From Vitis vinifera (Eukaryota; Streptophyta; Magnoliopsida; Vitales; Vitaceae): a stretch of 64,000 nucleotides of DNA. A program made the translations under genes and the position numbers. Under the pieces are notes generated by a model. That model was not told the DNA's origin. It saw only the letters and a list, made by a program, of their open reading frames with translations, and ran no database searches. This document shows, one piece after another, positions 50,009 to 61,157 of the stretch. The stretch lies in the NCBI RefSeq assembly GCF_030704535.1, contig NC_081811.1:4108501-4172500 (forward strand). The letters are read 5' to 3'. The first letter of the stretch is position 1. Each line of letters opens with the position of its first letter.

Positions 50009-51010
50009 GATTTTTTTAAAAATAAAAAATATATTAAAAAAAATAAAATTTTCCCATGGGAACTCGTCTCTTGAAGAGACGAGTTCCCTTTAGCAAATTT
50101 CTTTTTTTTTTTTTTTAAATTTGGGATTATTTTTTAAATAAAAAATATATTTAAAAAAAAATATTTTTTTCCCCATGGGAACTCATCCCTTTAGGAATTT
50201 TTTTTTTTTAATATATATATATATATATTTTAAAAAAATATTTTTTTACATGGGAACTCGTCTCTTGAAGAGACGAGTTCCCTTGAGGAATTTTTTTTTT
50301 TTTTTTAATTTGGGATTTTTTTTAAATAAAAATTATATTTAAAAAAAAAAATTCCATGGGAACTCGTCTCTTCAAGAGGGAACTGAAGAGACGAGTTCCC
50401 TTTAGGAATTTTTTTAAAAATATATTTTTTTTTTCCATGGTAACTCGTCTCTTGAAGAGACGAGTTCCCTTAAGGAAAATTTTTTTTTTTAGACTTCTGG
50501 CAGGCTGCTATGTAGACACATGCTTGCTGCTTTTGGAACAAAAACTGCAAAGCTTGTAAAATATTATTGATGGAAGACAAAATGCTGATGATTACTTAGA
50601 TATATATATTTTTTTAAAAAAAATTTATTTATTTTTACATGGGAACTCGTCTCTTCAAGAGACGAGTTCCCTTGAGGAATTTTTTTTTTTTTTTCTTAAT
50701 TTGGGATTTTTTTTAAAATAAAAATTATATATATATTTTTTTTAAAAAAAAATTTCCATGGGAACTCGTCTCTTGAAGAGACGAGTTCCCTTTAGCAATT
50801 TTTTTTTTTATTTGGGAATTTTTTTAAAAAAATATTTTTTTTTTACATGGAACTCGTCTTTTGAAGAGACGAGTTTCCTTGAGGAATTTTTTTTTTTTAA
50901 AAAAAAAAATTTTCCATGGGAACACTTTAGCAATTTTTTTTTTATTTGGGAATTTTTAAAAAAAAATATTTTTTTTTACATGGAACTCGTCTTTTGAAGA
51001 GACGAGTTCC
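49149..51010. repeat. Palindrome array, left block
   Basis: At least 14 complete or near-complete units have arms GGGAACTCGTCTCTT and AAGAGACGAGTTCCC around a single central base (G or C). Examples start at 49149, 49230, 49311, 49390, 49729, 49821, 50057, 50251, 50440, 50641, 50760, 50849 and 50984. Half-units lie near 49675, 49936 and 50177. Spacers of about 60-90 bp hold long T-tracts, 'aatttgggatttttt' and 'aaaaatatat'. Units before about 49440 face the opposite way to those after 49729, with a ~130-bp unique stretch (49500-49640) between. Confidence 0.9.
50495..50605. other. Single-copy insert within the palindrome array
   Basis: About 110 bp beginning 'agacttctggcaggctgcta' breaks the T-rich spacer pattern and has ordinary base composition. 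It resembles captured gene sequence, but no protein family is recognised in either strand's short frames. Confidence 0.4.
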
Positions 51011-52574
51011 TTTGAGGAATTGTTTTTTTTTTTTTTTTTAATTTGGGAATTTTTTGAAAATATATATATATATATATGTTTTTTAAAAAAATATTTTTTT
51101 TTTCCATGGGAAGAGGAAATTTTTTTTTTTTTTAATTTGGGAATTTTTTTAAAAAGATATTGTGGACCCCGCATTTCGATTGCTCGATGCGTTTCCCACT
51201 CGATGGCGAGCTCGAATTTTAATTTGAAAAATTGATTTATATTGATTATGAAAATGACTTGGAGTGGCCACTTATTTTTGTTTTATTTTTAAAAGGGTAA
51301 ACAAAATAAGAAAGAAAAACCCTAAGTGTGACTCCTTATTTTGGAAAAGGCGGTTTGCGAAAAACCGGATCGGGTTCGGGGGTCAGGTTACTTATCGGGA
51401 AGGTACGGTACAGACCGTAGCACCCCTTTAAGTCCCTAAAGTCGGGTCTCTACTAATAAAATGAAGCAATCATGACAATTGATGAGGGAATCAATGAATA
51501 CTCAAAGCGATCATGCACATGTGAGAATCTAAACATGCATACGGAAAATGACCCGAGCGGGTGTGGATGCGTACCTGGGCAGTGATCCATAAAGCACTAT
51601 CAAGAAGTGAGATTAGTGCACAACTAAAGAATGGTCACATGCATATCATAGAGCAGAATAAATCATGTATGGCAACCGAATCAACCAAACAATCCATCAA
51701 TCATAAAATCTCATATGTTGGGCCCCCACCAAAGCCCAATCTATCTTGCACGAATTAATCTCACAAATTCCATTATTCTGAAATTATGAAAATTGCATTC
51801 GTGCTTATGTAAAACCAAGAAAAACATAAGGTTTGAGAACCGGAGTAGAATTAAAATTGTTCGAGTAAAGACTGGATTTTTTTAAATTTGTTCGAAAATT
51901 GGAGTCTCGAAAATTATTTGGAAATTGAAGTTTTGGGAATTGAATTTAAGAATAGGAATTTTGGAAGTTAAGTTTGAAAGAAATTGAAAAACTTAAAATT
52001 ATTTGAGAAGTAAAAATTGTGAAGCTTAAATTTAAGAATTTAAGTTTTGAAAATTAAATTTAAAAGAAATTGAGATTTTAAAAATTATTTGAGAGTTGGA
52101 ATTTTGAAAATTAAACTTAAGAATTAATTTTAAAAAAAAACTTAAATTTGGGAATTGAAACCTTAGAAAATTACTTGGGAATGAAAGTTATAAAGATTAA
52201 ATTTAGGAAATAAAACTTTAGAAAATTAACAATATGAAAGTTAATTGATATAAAAAAGAATGACAATGATAATAAAAAATGAATAAATAAAAACGTGGTG
52301 GTTGAATGGTTTTACCAAGACAATGTACCCTTTGACCAAAAAAATTGATGGATTAAGAGCATGGCTTTTTGGATTGCATGGGAATAAAGGTGGGCACGTG
52401 TCTTAAGCCAACTTTTGTGTCTTTTCAGCATTCATCCATTTAAAAGGGCCACAAGAGTACATGACTTCTGCTCTAGTTCAGGTTATATAGGCTTTGCAGC
52501 TAGCATACAAGCACTTTGGTGACTTGTGTTCCGAGCTCCCTAGTAGACACCACAATCAGTGCTTGCAGATTATT

Positions 52575-52577
52575 TTA

Positions 52578-52611
<34 letters not shown>

Positions 52612-52612
52612 T
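52575..52612. repeat. (ATT)n microsatellite in the LTR
   Basis: About ten ATT/TTA units lie immediately 3' (minus strand) of the helicase fragment. Confidence 0.85.
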
Positions 52613-52613
52613 T

Positions 52614-52730
52614 AGTGTTCACCACTGAAAATATCAATAGTAGGTACATAAAAGTCTTTCCAAAACCTGTCTGAGCATGAAGTATGCAATCACGAATAGA
52701 AAAAAGAATTGAGCAGTTGGAAGATAAGCC
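52614..52730 (-). pseudogene. Fragment of a DEAD-box RNA helicase gene (RH58-like)
   Basis: The minus-strand frame reads SILFSIRDCILHAQTGFGKT followed by FMYLLLIFSVVNT. It matches, as I remember it, the region around motif I (Walker A, AQTGSGKT) of chloroplast DEAD-box helicase RH58. The serine of the Walker motif is now F. Only about 39 codons are recognisable, between an unrelated upstream stretch and an (ATT)n run. The sense orientation matches the host LTR, so this is a captured fragment rather than a working gene. Confidence 0.75.
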
Positions 52731-53334
52731 ATTAGACTCACAGAAATGAAGAAGGAACCGAGCCATTTACAAGAGTAAAAATCAAGGACAGTAGAGAGAA
52801 CAAAAACAGAACATGTATATAAGAGAGAGAGAAAAAAATAAAAATAAAAGAAACATCATCTCCAAAAATCAAAGCAGTTATGGATCTTTGCCCAAAATAT
52901 TCCAGAATAGAGAAATGCATAAATAAACTTCAAAAGTCAAGAGGAACCCATGAACAGCGGGAAACAAGGGAGAACCTTTCATAACGGAAAGCGTAAAGCG
53001 GATTCAAAAAAAAATACCTGGACTCAGAAAATGGTGGTAAATGGACCCTTCACCACCTACCTCAGCCTGCTCTCTGTTTCTCTCTTTCCTCCAGATTTTT
53101 TTTCTTTAAAAAAAAACCGACTTCTCCCTCCCGCTCACTCAAGCTCTCCTCCAGCTATCCTCTCTAAAAAAAACCAGCTCCAGCTATCTTCCTCTCCAGC
53201 CAGCTTTCTATTTTCTTCCCCTGCGTCCCCTTCTCCTGTCACTTTTTTTTTTTTTTAAAACCCCTCTCGCTCCAGCTCCCTTCCTGCCCTTTCTCCCTCT
53301 CCCGATCCGGAAAGCTAGCACCTGCTCTCCATCC

Positions 53335-53900
53335 TGACTATGCTCCAATGTAAATCAGTGCATCCAAGTCAACAACTGCTGAAAAGAACCACGCCTAGTG
53401 CATATCAATAAATCAATCGATCTCCACCCCTGACGCCAAAATGGAAATATCTCAACACAATCCATATGAATCAGGATCCCAAGGCTCTATGAATGTGAAT
53501 GAGGTGGCTATGCCCTAGTATAAATTGCCTGAAGTGACTATGCTCCAATGAAAATCAAAGTCCATCACCAATGAGAAGGTCACGCCTCAAAGTAAATCGT
53601 CATCTCAAAAATCAACTATCAATGAGTGGAACGCGTCCCAATGCAGAGCATCGAGTAGAGTGACTGTATCTCCAATAAAAGCGCTCTCTGAAATGGCTAT
53701 GCCCCAGTGTAGGGTCATCCAACAACTCCTAATCCATCATAACCCAAGTGAAGAAGCAAACTGACTATGCCTCAGTGCAAGGCACCATCCCGAAAGAAAA
53801 CGTCATCGATGAGCGGGGTATGCCCCAGTGTAGATAATGTCGCCTCTAAAAATCCATCACTGATAAGAGGGGTATGACCCAGTGTAAATCATCATCTCAA
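53335..53900. repeat. Degenerate tandem repeat in the retrotransposon's non-coding region
   Basis: Phrases of the type 'actatgccccagtgtag' followed by 'atcatctc' or 'gtcatc' recur about ten times at 40-70 bp spacing, with many substitutions. No coding frame persists. Confidence 0.65.
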
Positions 53901-56311
53901 CTCCCCATCCCTCATGCTCTGAGAAATAATCTCCGACCAAGCTCGAGTATTGCCCACGTGGGAGCTGTCAAACACGATATAAAGTAATGGCCTCAGGGTG
54001 GTCTTCAGACACGGGACGTAACGTAGGCCAAGGTAATAGGGTGAAAGAAACGAAAGGAAACTAGGCTCAAAAAACCCAATGATATAATCCCCATACCCCT
54101 CGTGCATAATATGCAATGCGTAGAAAACGTCATGAGTCCCGGACCTAGAGGTCCCCACACGAAAAGTGATGATAAATGAATGGACACATCAAATAAGCAA
54201 GAATAAAGTGTGGATGCTGAACCCATGTCAAACATCAGACAGAATGAGAAAAAAAATGAGATAAGATGAAGTGGAGTGAAACGGAGGGATAAAATAAAGA
54301 TGAAAGAAGGCGAAGAGATAGAAAAGTGAGTGATGGTCACCCTGCATCAAAGCATGGAAAGTAGTCACATCCGAAATAGATGGAATGATGGATAGAACAG
54401 GGACCCAGAGATACTAAAGAAAGGTCACTCGCCTCTCTTACAAAAATTGAATGGATGACTCATACTCTCACCCAAAATATACATCAAGATGAATCTTAGA
54501 AAGAAGCTCTCATACGAACTCTCTCTAACACATGAACTCAATGAAGCAACCCGGCACGTCCATACACATGCCCAATGAAGAACGATAAAATGAACAATAC
54601 GCTATATTTTTTTTTTCTTTTTCTTTGTTTTTTTTTTGTTTTTTTTGTTTTTTGTTTTTGTTTTTGTTTTTGTTTTTTTTTTTTTTTTTTTGCGCATACT
54701 CTGATCAATAGTGAATGATATCCCATGAAATACATAGCTAAATGAATAAACTCTCCCCATGTACTGATGTAACATGAATCCTCACCAACAAGACAACCTC
54801 TCAAAATAACATCTCTGAACCACTGCCTATAGGGTGAATGATAGGAAAGAATGTGACAATCCTCCATGTAGTGACGTGTGAAAAACCACCACTCAAGGTG
54901 AAACACGGATAATGTCGAGTAAGCAATAATGAAAGAAAAGACAAAGAACGAATATCACAAGTAGTGATATGTGATATCAGAAAAATAGTGATGAAATGAT
55001 ATCCAAGTGGAAAATATCACGATGAAAAGTGAAGGATGAGGCTCGAATATGTATGTTAGGTCCGGAACTCATGACGTATCCAATCATAGCATGCGAGCAC
55101 TACAGGATCCCCAACCCGGTGTAATAAGTAAATGAGGTGATGAAAGAAAAAGCTATGTGCTCGTGTGAGGCTCAAAGGGCTAGCAACGGGTAACTCTATA
55201 TGTGAGGATGATAAAGTAAATGGGCTCATGAAATGATGGCCACCCATCCTTTGGCCAAAACCTCGAACATCGTGCTTTCGAGATCTCACATGGCCAATAC
55301 TAAAGACTGGCATCCATCCAACAAAGTCATGTCAACTCCTCCGAAATCACGTGAAAGCTCCCACTGAGGCTCTGTGATAATCATCAATGTCCTCCGACAA
55401 TCACCTCGCCCTATCGTCATATGCCACTCACCATCATCTCATAAAAAGAACCATCTCTAATCACCCTGGCTCCCTAAAGTCATGTGTAATGACTCAAATC
55501 CGGATGCTCCATGACGACTCCTCTGCCTCAACAACATCGTCAAGCAATCAAGCCACTCTCTCATCATGATCCATCTATCATCGTGTAGAGCTCACCTCAG
55601 GTCAAACCATCTCGGACACTACCAGGTCAGATCAAGGAAATGATGGAAAGAATAGGCAATGGTACTATAATATACGAAGGCGAATAAGAATGGTAAAGGT
55701 CGTATAACGGTACCAAGGGGTGGTGTCATGTCAGGCTCAAAATGGGTAGGTCGACAAGTCCATAGAGTCGGGATATGGATATGGATATGGTACTGCTCCG
55801 AACAGAAGGTAAAATGGGTCACAGTCTCGAACTCCCTGGGTCGATCTCCTAATCCTAAGTCAAAAGGCTCAATATCCTCTATGATAGGTCAGGCCAGAGT
55901 GATCAATGATGTCAAAGTGAAAATATGTCTCATATCGAAAGCATAACACACATCAACACAAAATATGTAAAACGTACTCATGAGAAAAGAGAATAACACA
56001 TACTCAAAATAAAAGATCATGTCACTGAATGAACCAAATGAGTACATCATGTGTGAAGCGATAAAGAACTACAAACGACTAGAAAAACAATGACTCTGAA
56101 CCAAACTGGACTCAACAAAGCGACTCTGATGAGCTAAACACTGGACCCGATAGAACAGGAACGACTCTGATGATGACCAAAATCAAAATGGAAGGTGCTC
56201 TGAGCTAAATCGCTGCAAAATGATGTACCCACGTCAACTGAAACAAAGTCCCCAACCCGAGGTGTCCCAAAATACCATGCGACCATCAATACCATCAACA
56301 TCCAAATCAAT
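53901..56311. other. Non-coding internal region of the nested retrotransposon
   Basis: There is no recognisable domain on either strand. A long T-rich tract ('tttttgtttttg' repeats) lies at 54607-54691. The open frames here, the longest 122 codons, have no family resemblance that I can see. This is where pol would be expected in an autonomous element. Confidence 0.5.
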
Positions 56312-57992
56312 CTACTGAAGACCAGGAGGAGGAGGAACTGCATGTGTAGAATGTGCAGGCAGGGGATTGGTGGTCACACTTGGCCTAGCCAAGTCAACCA
56401 CCCCTGAATCGATCAAATCCTGTATCGCATGATGGAGTGCTGAACAACGCTCAGTATCGTGCCCCGGAATCTGATGATACAAGCAGTGCTCATGTGAACG
56501 GAAATGAGGAGGAATAGGATGAGGCAAAGGCCTCGGCGCCAAAGGAACAATCACTTCAGCGTCTCTGAGCTTCTCAAAAGCTCTAGTCAAAGTCATGCCC
56601 AAGGGAGTGAACTGTCTCGGGGGGCCTCTGTGCATATGGTCTAGGCGGTGGGTGAGTAGCGGCTCTCGGATGTGGTGGTCGCGGCTGCATGCTAGTCTGA
56701 GCAATGTAAGGCTCCTGAGCATAATCCAGCTGATACTGATACTGTGGAAGAGAGAAAAGAGCTCTGACTGTAGGAGACCTATAAGCTGAGTGATGCGCGG
56801 GCCTCTGGTGCCGATAGCTAATAGCACCAACCTCTCCAGATCTGGTAGATGATCCAATCGGCCTCTTCCCCTTACTGTCAGGGGAAGTAGCAGTATCTGT
56901 CCATAATCCTCGAGCCATAGCCTCCTCTACACTGAAAGCAGCATGAACCAAACTCCTAAGATCCTGAAACGGGATGCCCACAAGACGTCTCGCGAATCTC
57001 GGCTGTAGGTTCCGAAGAACCATATCAATCTGATCCTGCTCCTTAGGCCGATCTATCATACCAGCCACCTTTGCCCTCCAACGAGTGACAAAGGAAGAAA
57101 TAGACTCATCTGACCTCTGCCTAGTGGCCTCCAACTCTCGTCTGGATACATCAATGTCAGCGCTGAAAGCGAACTGAGTCAGGAACTCACGAGCCACGTC
57201 CTCCCAGGTGCGAAGTCTCGAAGGCTCAACTGAAGCAAACCACCTCTGAGCTGCCCCACTAAGTGACATCGAGAAGAGGGCCACCAACTGCGCATCATCT
57301 ATACCATGTGCTCTCATGACCGTGCTGTATAGCCTCAAGTGGATCTTGGGACAACCAATCCCACTGTAACGCTCAATGTCTGGCATGTGAAACTTGAAGG
57401 GCAAGCTAGCCGCCGGTATGCCATCCCTGTCATCCCAAGTCAAACCTCCGTCCTGCAATCTGATCTGTCTCATCATGGACTCAAGCCTCTCAACCTTGGC
57501 CTCCTGCTCGGCCAATCGAGTATCCTCAATAGTAGGAACCATGGGAGGCGGCACTGTGACAGTAGGTGGTGGAATGGTCTCATAATGATCTACCAGATGG
57601 AATGGAGTACCAAGTGAAACCCCAGGTGGACGAGTCTGTGCTGTCTGAGATGCATGAGGAATCGTCTCGTCAGTGACCACGCCAGCCGGATGAGGATCCT
57701 GACGAGAACTCTCTAACTGATCCAAGCGTCTACTGACTCCGGCCATGAACTCCTGAATGGAAGCAAGTGTGGAAGCTAGCTCGTCTGACATCTCAACTGA
57801 ACTATCTGAACTCGGATATGAATCTGCTCTGATCAATCGTCCTCGAACTCTCCTCCAAGAATGTGACTCCAGACTCAACCGACTCCTAAACTGACTCCCT
57901 ACAATGCAAACAAAACGGATGAAGGACACGAAATAAAACTCTAAAAGACGACAATACAACATGCAAGCACATGGTCCTGAGGTGGCAATCAT
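56312..57992 (-). pseudogene. Retrotransposon gag, frameshifted
   Basis: The first frame (57992-56583) gives 469 codons. After a proline-rich N-terminal part comes a Retrotrans_gag domain at about residues 190-340, with FHMPDIERYSGIGCPKIHL, LSGAAQRWFASVEPS, WEDVAREFLTQFAF and ISSFVTRWRAKVAGM. The protein then loses frame at a run of six C (minus strand, 56624-56619). It resumes in the next frame to 56312 with LTRAFEKLRDAEV and CLYHQIPGHDTERCSALHHA, followed by IQDLIDSGVV, a zinc-knuckle-like end seen in large plant Ty3/gypsy gags. Removing one C would join the frames, so this may be a real lesion or a homopolymer sequencing error. The gene packages element RNA; no pol follows. Confidence 0.85.
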
Positions 57993-59807
57993 AAATCTGG
58001 ATGTTTAACGAAAACTCTAGAGTCACAAAGGTATCCACTGCGAAATGGCTACAAATGTGACCAAAGAATCTTCATCAATAATCCGAGATAAAAGAGGTGT
58101 GAAAAACACACTATCACGAGATCGGTACTCCACCAATAAACATATATCTTTAACTCAAATTTCGACTCGAACTTCATAAGAGAAAAAATGGTAAGGTGAT
58201 CAAGACAACTCTCTGAAAAAAGTGTGGATGTGAAAAATGCGCCTTTCACCTTTCCGTAATGAAAATATGAGCATCGAGTCGAAAATTGAACCAAGGATCA
58301 AACAAATGATGAGATACTGAGCCCGTTATAAGCATACAGTGTAAAAAGATGATCAATGAACATATCCCAAAGCATCATGTGAGTGATAACCAAGTGAAGG
58401 GGTGTGTCAAGCCAAGAAATGAGAACGAAAACCCTAGGGAGAAAACATGCTAAACTCATCAAGTGAAAAACACAATACAAGGCGACAAGACGAAAGGTGA
58501 TCCAACCGATACTCAGACTCATACTGATCTCCGAGCACTCTTAACTGGAGACTAAAAAGAGGGAGTGTCAAATCCAAACTATGACTACAGAGGCTCTGAA
58601 GGCTCTTAGATGCACCCACGTGTGAGGAAGGAGTCCTAATCGAAGGATCTACGGCTCAACCTACGAGGTAAAGGTGGCTCTAAATGAATATGGGTGGATT
58701 TTAAAGATCCCTAGCAGAAGCGATCATACTCTCCGACGGTACGCAACCCTCTGCACGCCTCCAAAGAGACGGGACGCTTCCATGCAAGGTGGTCATCACC
58801 TCCACACATGCACTACCTCGCATCCCAAGAGGTTCCAATGGTGAAAACTCTCACAACTCTCAACACTCAGTAATCGACTAAAGTGCACAGTGAGCGGTGT
58901 GGGTGCATCCGAAAACCCTATGAAACTAAAAGGAAACACACTGACCACACAAGTATCCTGAAATCTAGCTCTGAGCTATACAAGTCTTCAAAGTTCGGAC
59001 TCCAATCAGCATCAATATGTCGACCACCTCCAGAATGCTCCCAAACATAGATATAGCCCATCGCTAGACCCTACTCCTAATCACTAGCTCGGTCAGAGAG
59101 CAAGCACACAGAAGGTCTCACACTTGCAATAGTGAGAACCGAGATGAAAGGAATGACCGAAACCAAGAGATTTGGAGGTAGAAGGATAGAAGTGCGACCC
59201 ACATGGACAAGCGACATGCAATCAAGCAGAAGAAGGGCAATCATGCGACATGCAGTCAGGCAGAGTACATGATATATCACTCATGTCCACACACAAACTA
59301 TGATAGTCAAAATGAATAGTGATACAAACATCATGCTCAAAGATGATCAAGAGAATATATAATCCAAAGAATCGACATGTCAAATCAAACAATGTATAAC
59401 AATGAATCCATACATGCCAGACGATCCAAACAATCATGACAAATATCAAAATCACTATGCTAAGCAAAATAAGATAGACAATCAATACAGTCAACATGTC
59501 GATATCTTAAATGAATATGGCAATGAAGCACAGAGAAAATAGCTATCTCAAAATCCTCTATCAATACGAATCAATCATCATAATCAGCAGGTCAAATATC
59601 TCAAACAAATATATCAATGAAGCATGAAGAAACTTGCTATATCAGAATCCCCAATCAAAATTATCAACCAATATGATCAACATGTCAATGTCCCAAAGTG
59701 AAAACTCGGGAACTCTCAATGTGCAATCAAGAAATAGGTATCCACTGATCGTCCAATCGAATGCCACGTTTGCTTCATTCTAAGTTCAAGTTTGACCCTC
59801 TAAACAA
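57993..59807. other. Leader region of the nested retrotransposon
   Basis: About 1.8 kb separates the primer-binding site from gag on the minus strand. There is no recognised coding region. Long, untranslated leaders of this size are common in Tat/Ogre-like elements. Confidence 0.5.
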
Positions 59808-59825
59808 TCCCCAGTGGAGTCGCCA
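59808..59825 (-). other. Primer-binding site of the nested retrotransposon
   Basis: Minus-strand TGGCGACTCCACTGGGGA lies three bases from the LTR end. This class of site is known from large plant Ty3/gypsy elements such as Ogre (tRNA-Arg, as I recall) and marks the right-hand LTR as the 5' LTR. Confidence 0.65.
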
Positions 59826-59828
59826 TTT

Positions 59829-60598
59829 TGTGGACCCCGCATTTCGAGACTCCAATTTTCAAACAAATTTAAAAAAATCCAGTCTTTACTCGAACAATTT
59901 TAATTCTACTCCGGTTCTCAAACCTTATGTTTTTCTTGGTTTTACATAAGCACGAATGCAATTTTCATAATTTCAGAATAATGGAATTTGTGAGATTAAT
60001 TCGTGCAAGATAGATTGGGCTTTGGTGGGGGCCCTACATATGGGATTTCATGATTGATTGGCTGATTGATTGATTTAATTGTCATGTATGATCGATTTTA
60101 TTCTGCTCTATGACATGCTCGAAATTATTCCTTAATTGTGCGCTAACCTCACTTCTTGATAGCGCTTTATGGATCACTGCCCAGGTACGCATCCACACCC
60201 GCTCGGGTCATTTTCTGTACGCATGTTTAGATTCTCACATGTGCATGATCATTCTGAGTATTCATTGATTCCCTCATCAATTGCCATGATTGCTTCATTT
60301 TATTAGTAGAGACCCGACTTTAGGGACTTAAAGGGGTGCTACGGTCTGTACCGTACCTTCCCGATAAGTAACCTGACCCCCGAACCCGATCCGGTTTTTC
60401 GCAAACCGCATTTTCCAAAATAAGGAGTCACACTTAGGGTTTTTCTTTCTTATTTTGTTTACCCTTTTAAAAATAAAACAAAAATAAGTGGCGACTCCAA
60501 GTCATTTTCATAATCAATATAAATCAATTTTTCAAATTAAAATTCGAGCTCGCCATCGAGTGGGAAACGCATCGAGCAATCGAAATGCGGGGTCCACA
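59829..60598 (+). repeat. Truncated and inverted 5' LTR
   Basis: Next to the primer-binding site are 19 bases in the expected minus orientation (TGTGGACCCCGCATTTCGA in plus text). They are followed by about 750 bp in plus orientation, the inverse of what an intact 5' LTR would show, ending GGGGTCCACA at the target duplication. The join falls at TCGA, which both parts share. The block is the inverse of 51171-51910. Confidence 0.85.
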
Positions 60599-60636
60599 GA
60601 TATATATATTTTTTAAATATATATATATATTTCCAC

Positions 60637-61000
60637 GAGTTCCTTCGAGGAATTGCCTTTTTTTTTTTTTAATAATTTGGGAATTTCTTAAACAAAACAT
60701 ATATATATTTTCATGGAACTCGTCTCTTTTTTAAAAAAAATAATTTGAGAATGTTTTTTTTAAAAAAAATATTTTTTTTTCAAGATACGAGTTCCCTTGA
60801 GCTTGTTTTTTGTTTTTGTTTTTTTTTATTTTATATAATTTGGGAATTTAAAAAAAAAAAAATTTCCATGGGAGTTCCCTTGAGCAACTGTTTTTTTTTT
60901 TCATGGAACTCGTCTCTTGAAGAGACGAGTTCCCTTGAGTAAATGGGGAATTTTTTTAAAAAAATATATATATTTTTTTTCATAGAACTCGTCTCTTCAT
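60637..61000. repeat. Palindrome array, right block
   Basis: One complete palindrome unit at about 60905-60935 and several half-units (near 60637, 60715, 60784, 60987) lie in T-rich spacers between the nested retrotransposon and the right terminal repeat. Confidence 0.85.
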
Positions 61001-61157
61001 TGTTTGAAAGATGATTTTGGTTTTAAAAAAATTTATCAGTTCACCCTCTCTCCTCTCTCCTATGTGGTAAAAACTATCATATATTTGTAATAACTTCTTC
61101 TACTACTATAATTTAAGCATAATTTTTTTAAATTACCATACTATTAAGAAAAGTCCT
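60900..61157 (-). repeat. Right terminal inverted repeat of the foldback element
   Basis: This is the opposite-strand partner of 48975-49340. It includes one palindrome unit, 'gagtaaatggggaatttt', 'gatgattttggttttaaaaa' and the terminal AAAAGTCCT, followed by the 8-bp flank 'caagctgt'. Confidence 0.85.

Larger units (their letters stand above)
51171..53320 (-). repeat. 3' LTR of the nested retrotransposon (left limit certain, right limit inferred)
   Basis: On the minus strand the LTR ends CGAAATGCGGGGTCCACA. The 43184-45646 unit is related over about 51171-52290. A minus-strand TATATAACC (52482-52490) is a probable promoter TATA box. A G/A-rich tract and a possible polypurine tract (AGGATGGAGAGCAGG, about 53321-53335) suggest an LTR start near 53320, giving about 2.15 kb. 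A host gene fragment lies inside (52614-52730). Confidence 0.6.
51171..60598 (-). mobile_element. Young pol-less LTR retrotransposon with gag
   Basis: The element is flanked by perfect 5-bp repeats 'gatat' (51166-51170 and 60599-60603). The coding strand is minus: primer-binding site at 59808-59825, gag at 57992-56312, then about 3 kb of non-coding and tandem-repeat DNA, then a long LTR region at the left. No protease, reverse transcriptase or integrase is seen, so the element is non-autonomous. The shared LTR blocks (51171-51910 and 59844-60598, inverted) are about 98-99% identical, so insertion is recent. The upstream LTR is truncated and inverted. Confidence 0.85.
48975..61157. mobile_element. 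Foldback-type DNA element with a palindrome array, split by a retrotransposon
   Basis: Both ends start AGGACTTTTCTTAATAG (right end on the minus strand). They continue for about 150 bp with roughly 93% identity and one ~14-bp indel, through 'agtagaagaagttattacaa' and 'gagagggtgaac'. Perfect 8-bp flanks 'caagctgt' lie at 48967-48974 and 61158-61165. Without the nested 9.4-kb retrotransposon (51171-60598) the element is about 2.75 kb. The inverted repeats continue into the palindrome units, so the total inverted arms are about 250-360 bp. No transposase is encoded. An 8-bp duplication suggests hAT-type mobilisation, although 9 bp (Mutator) is possible if one more base is counted. Confidence 0.85.

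Noticed and set aside
49149..50990. CRISPR-like regular repeats
   Set aside because: The repeats are palindromic and the spacers are low-complexity and related to each other, in a plant nuclear genome and within inverted transposon ends.
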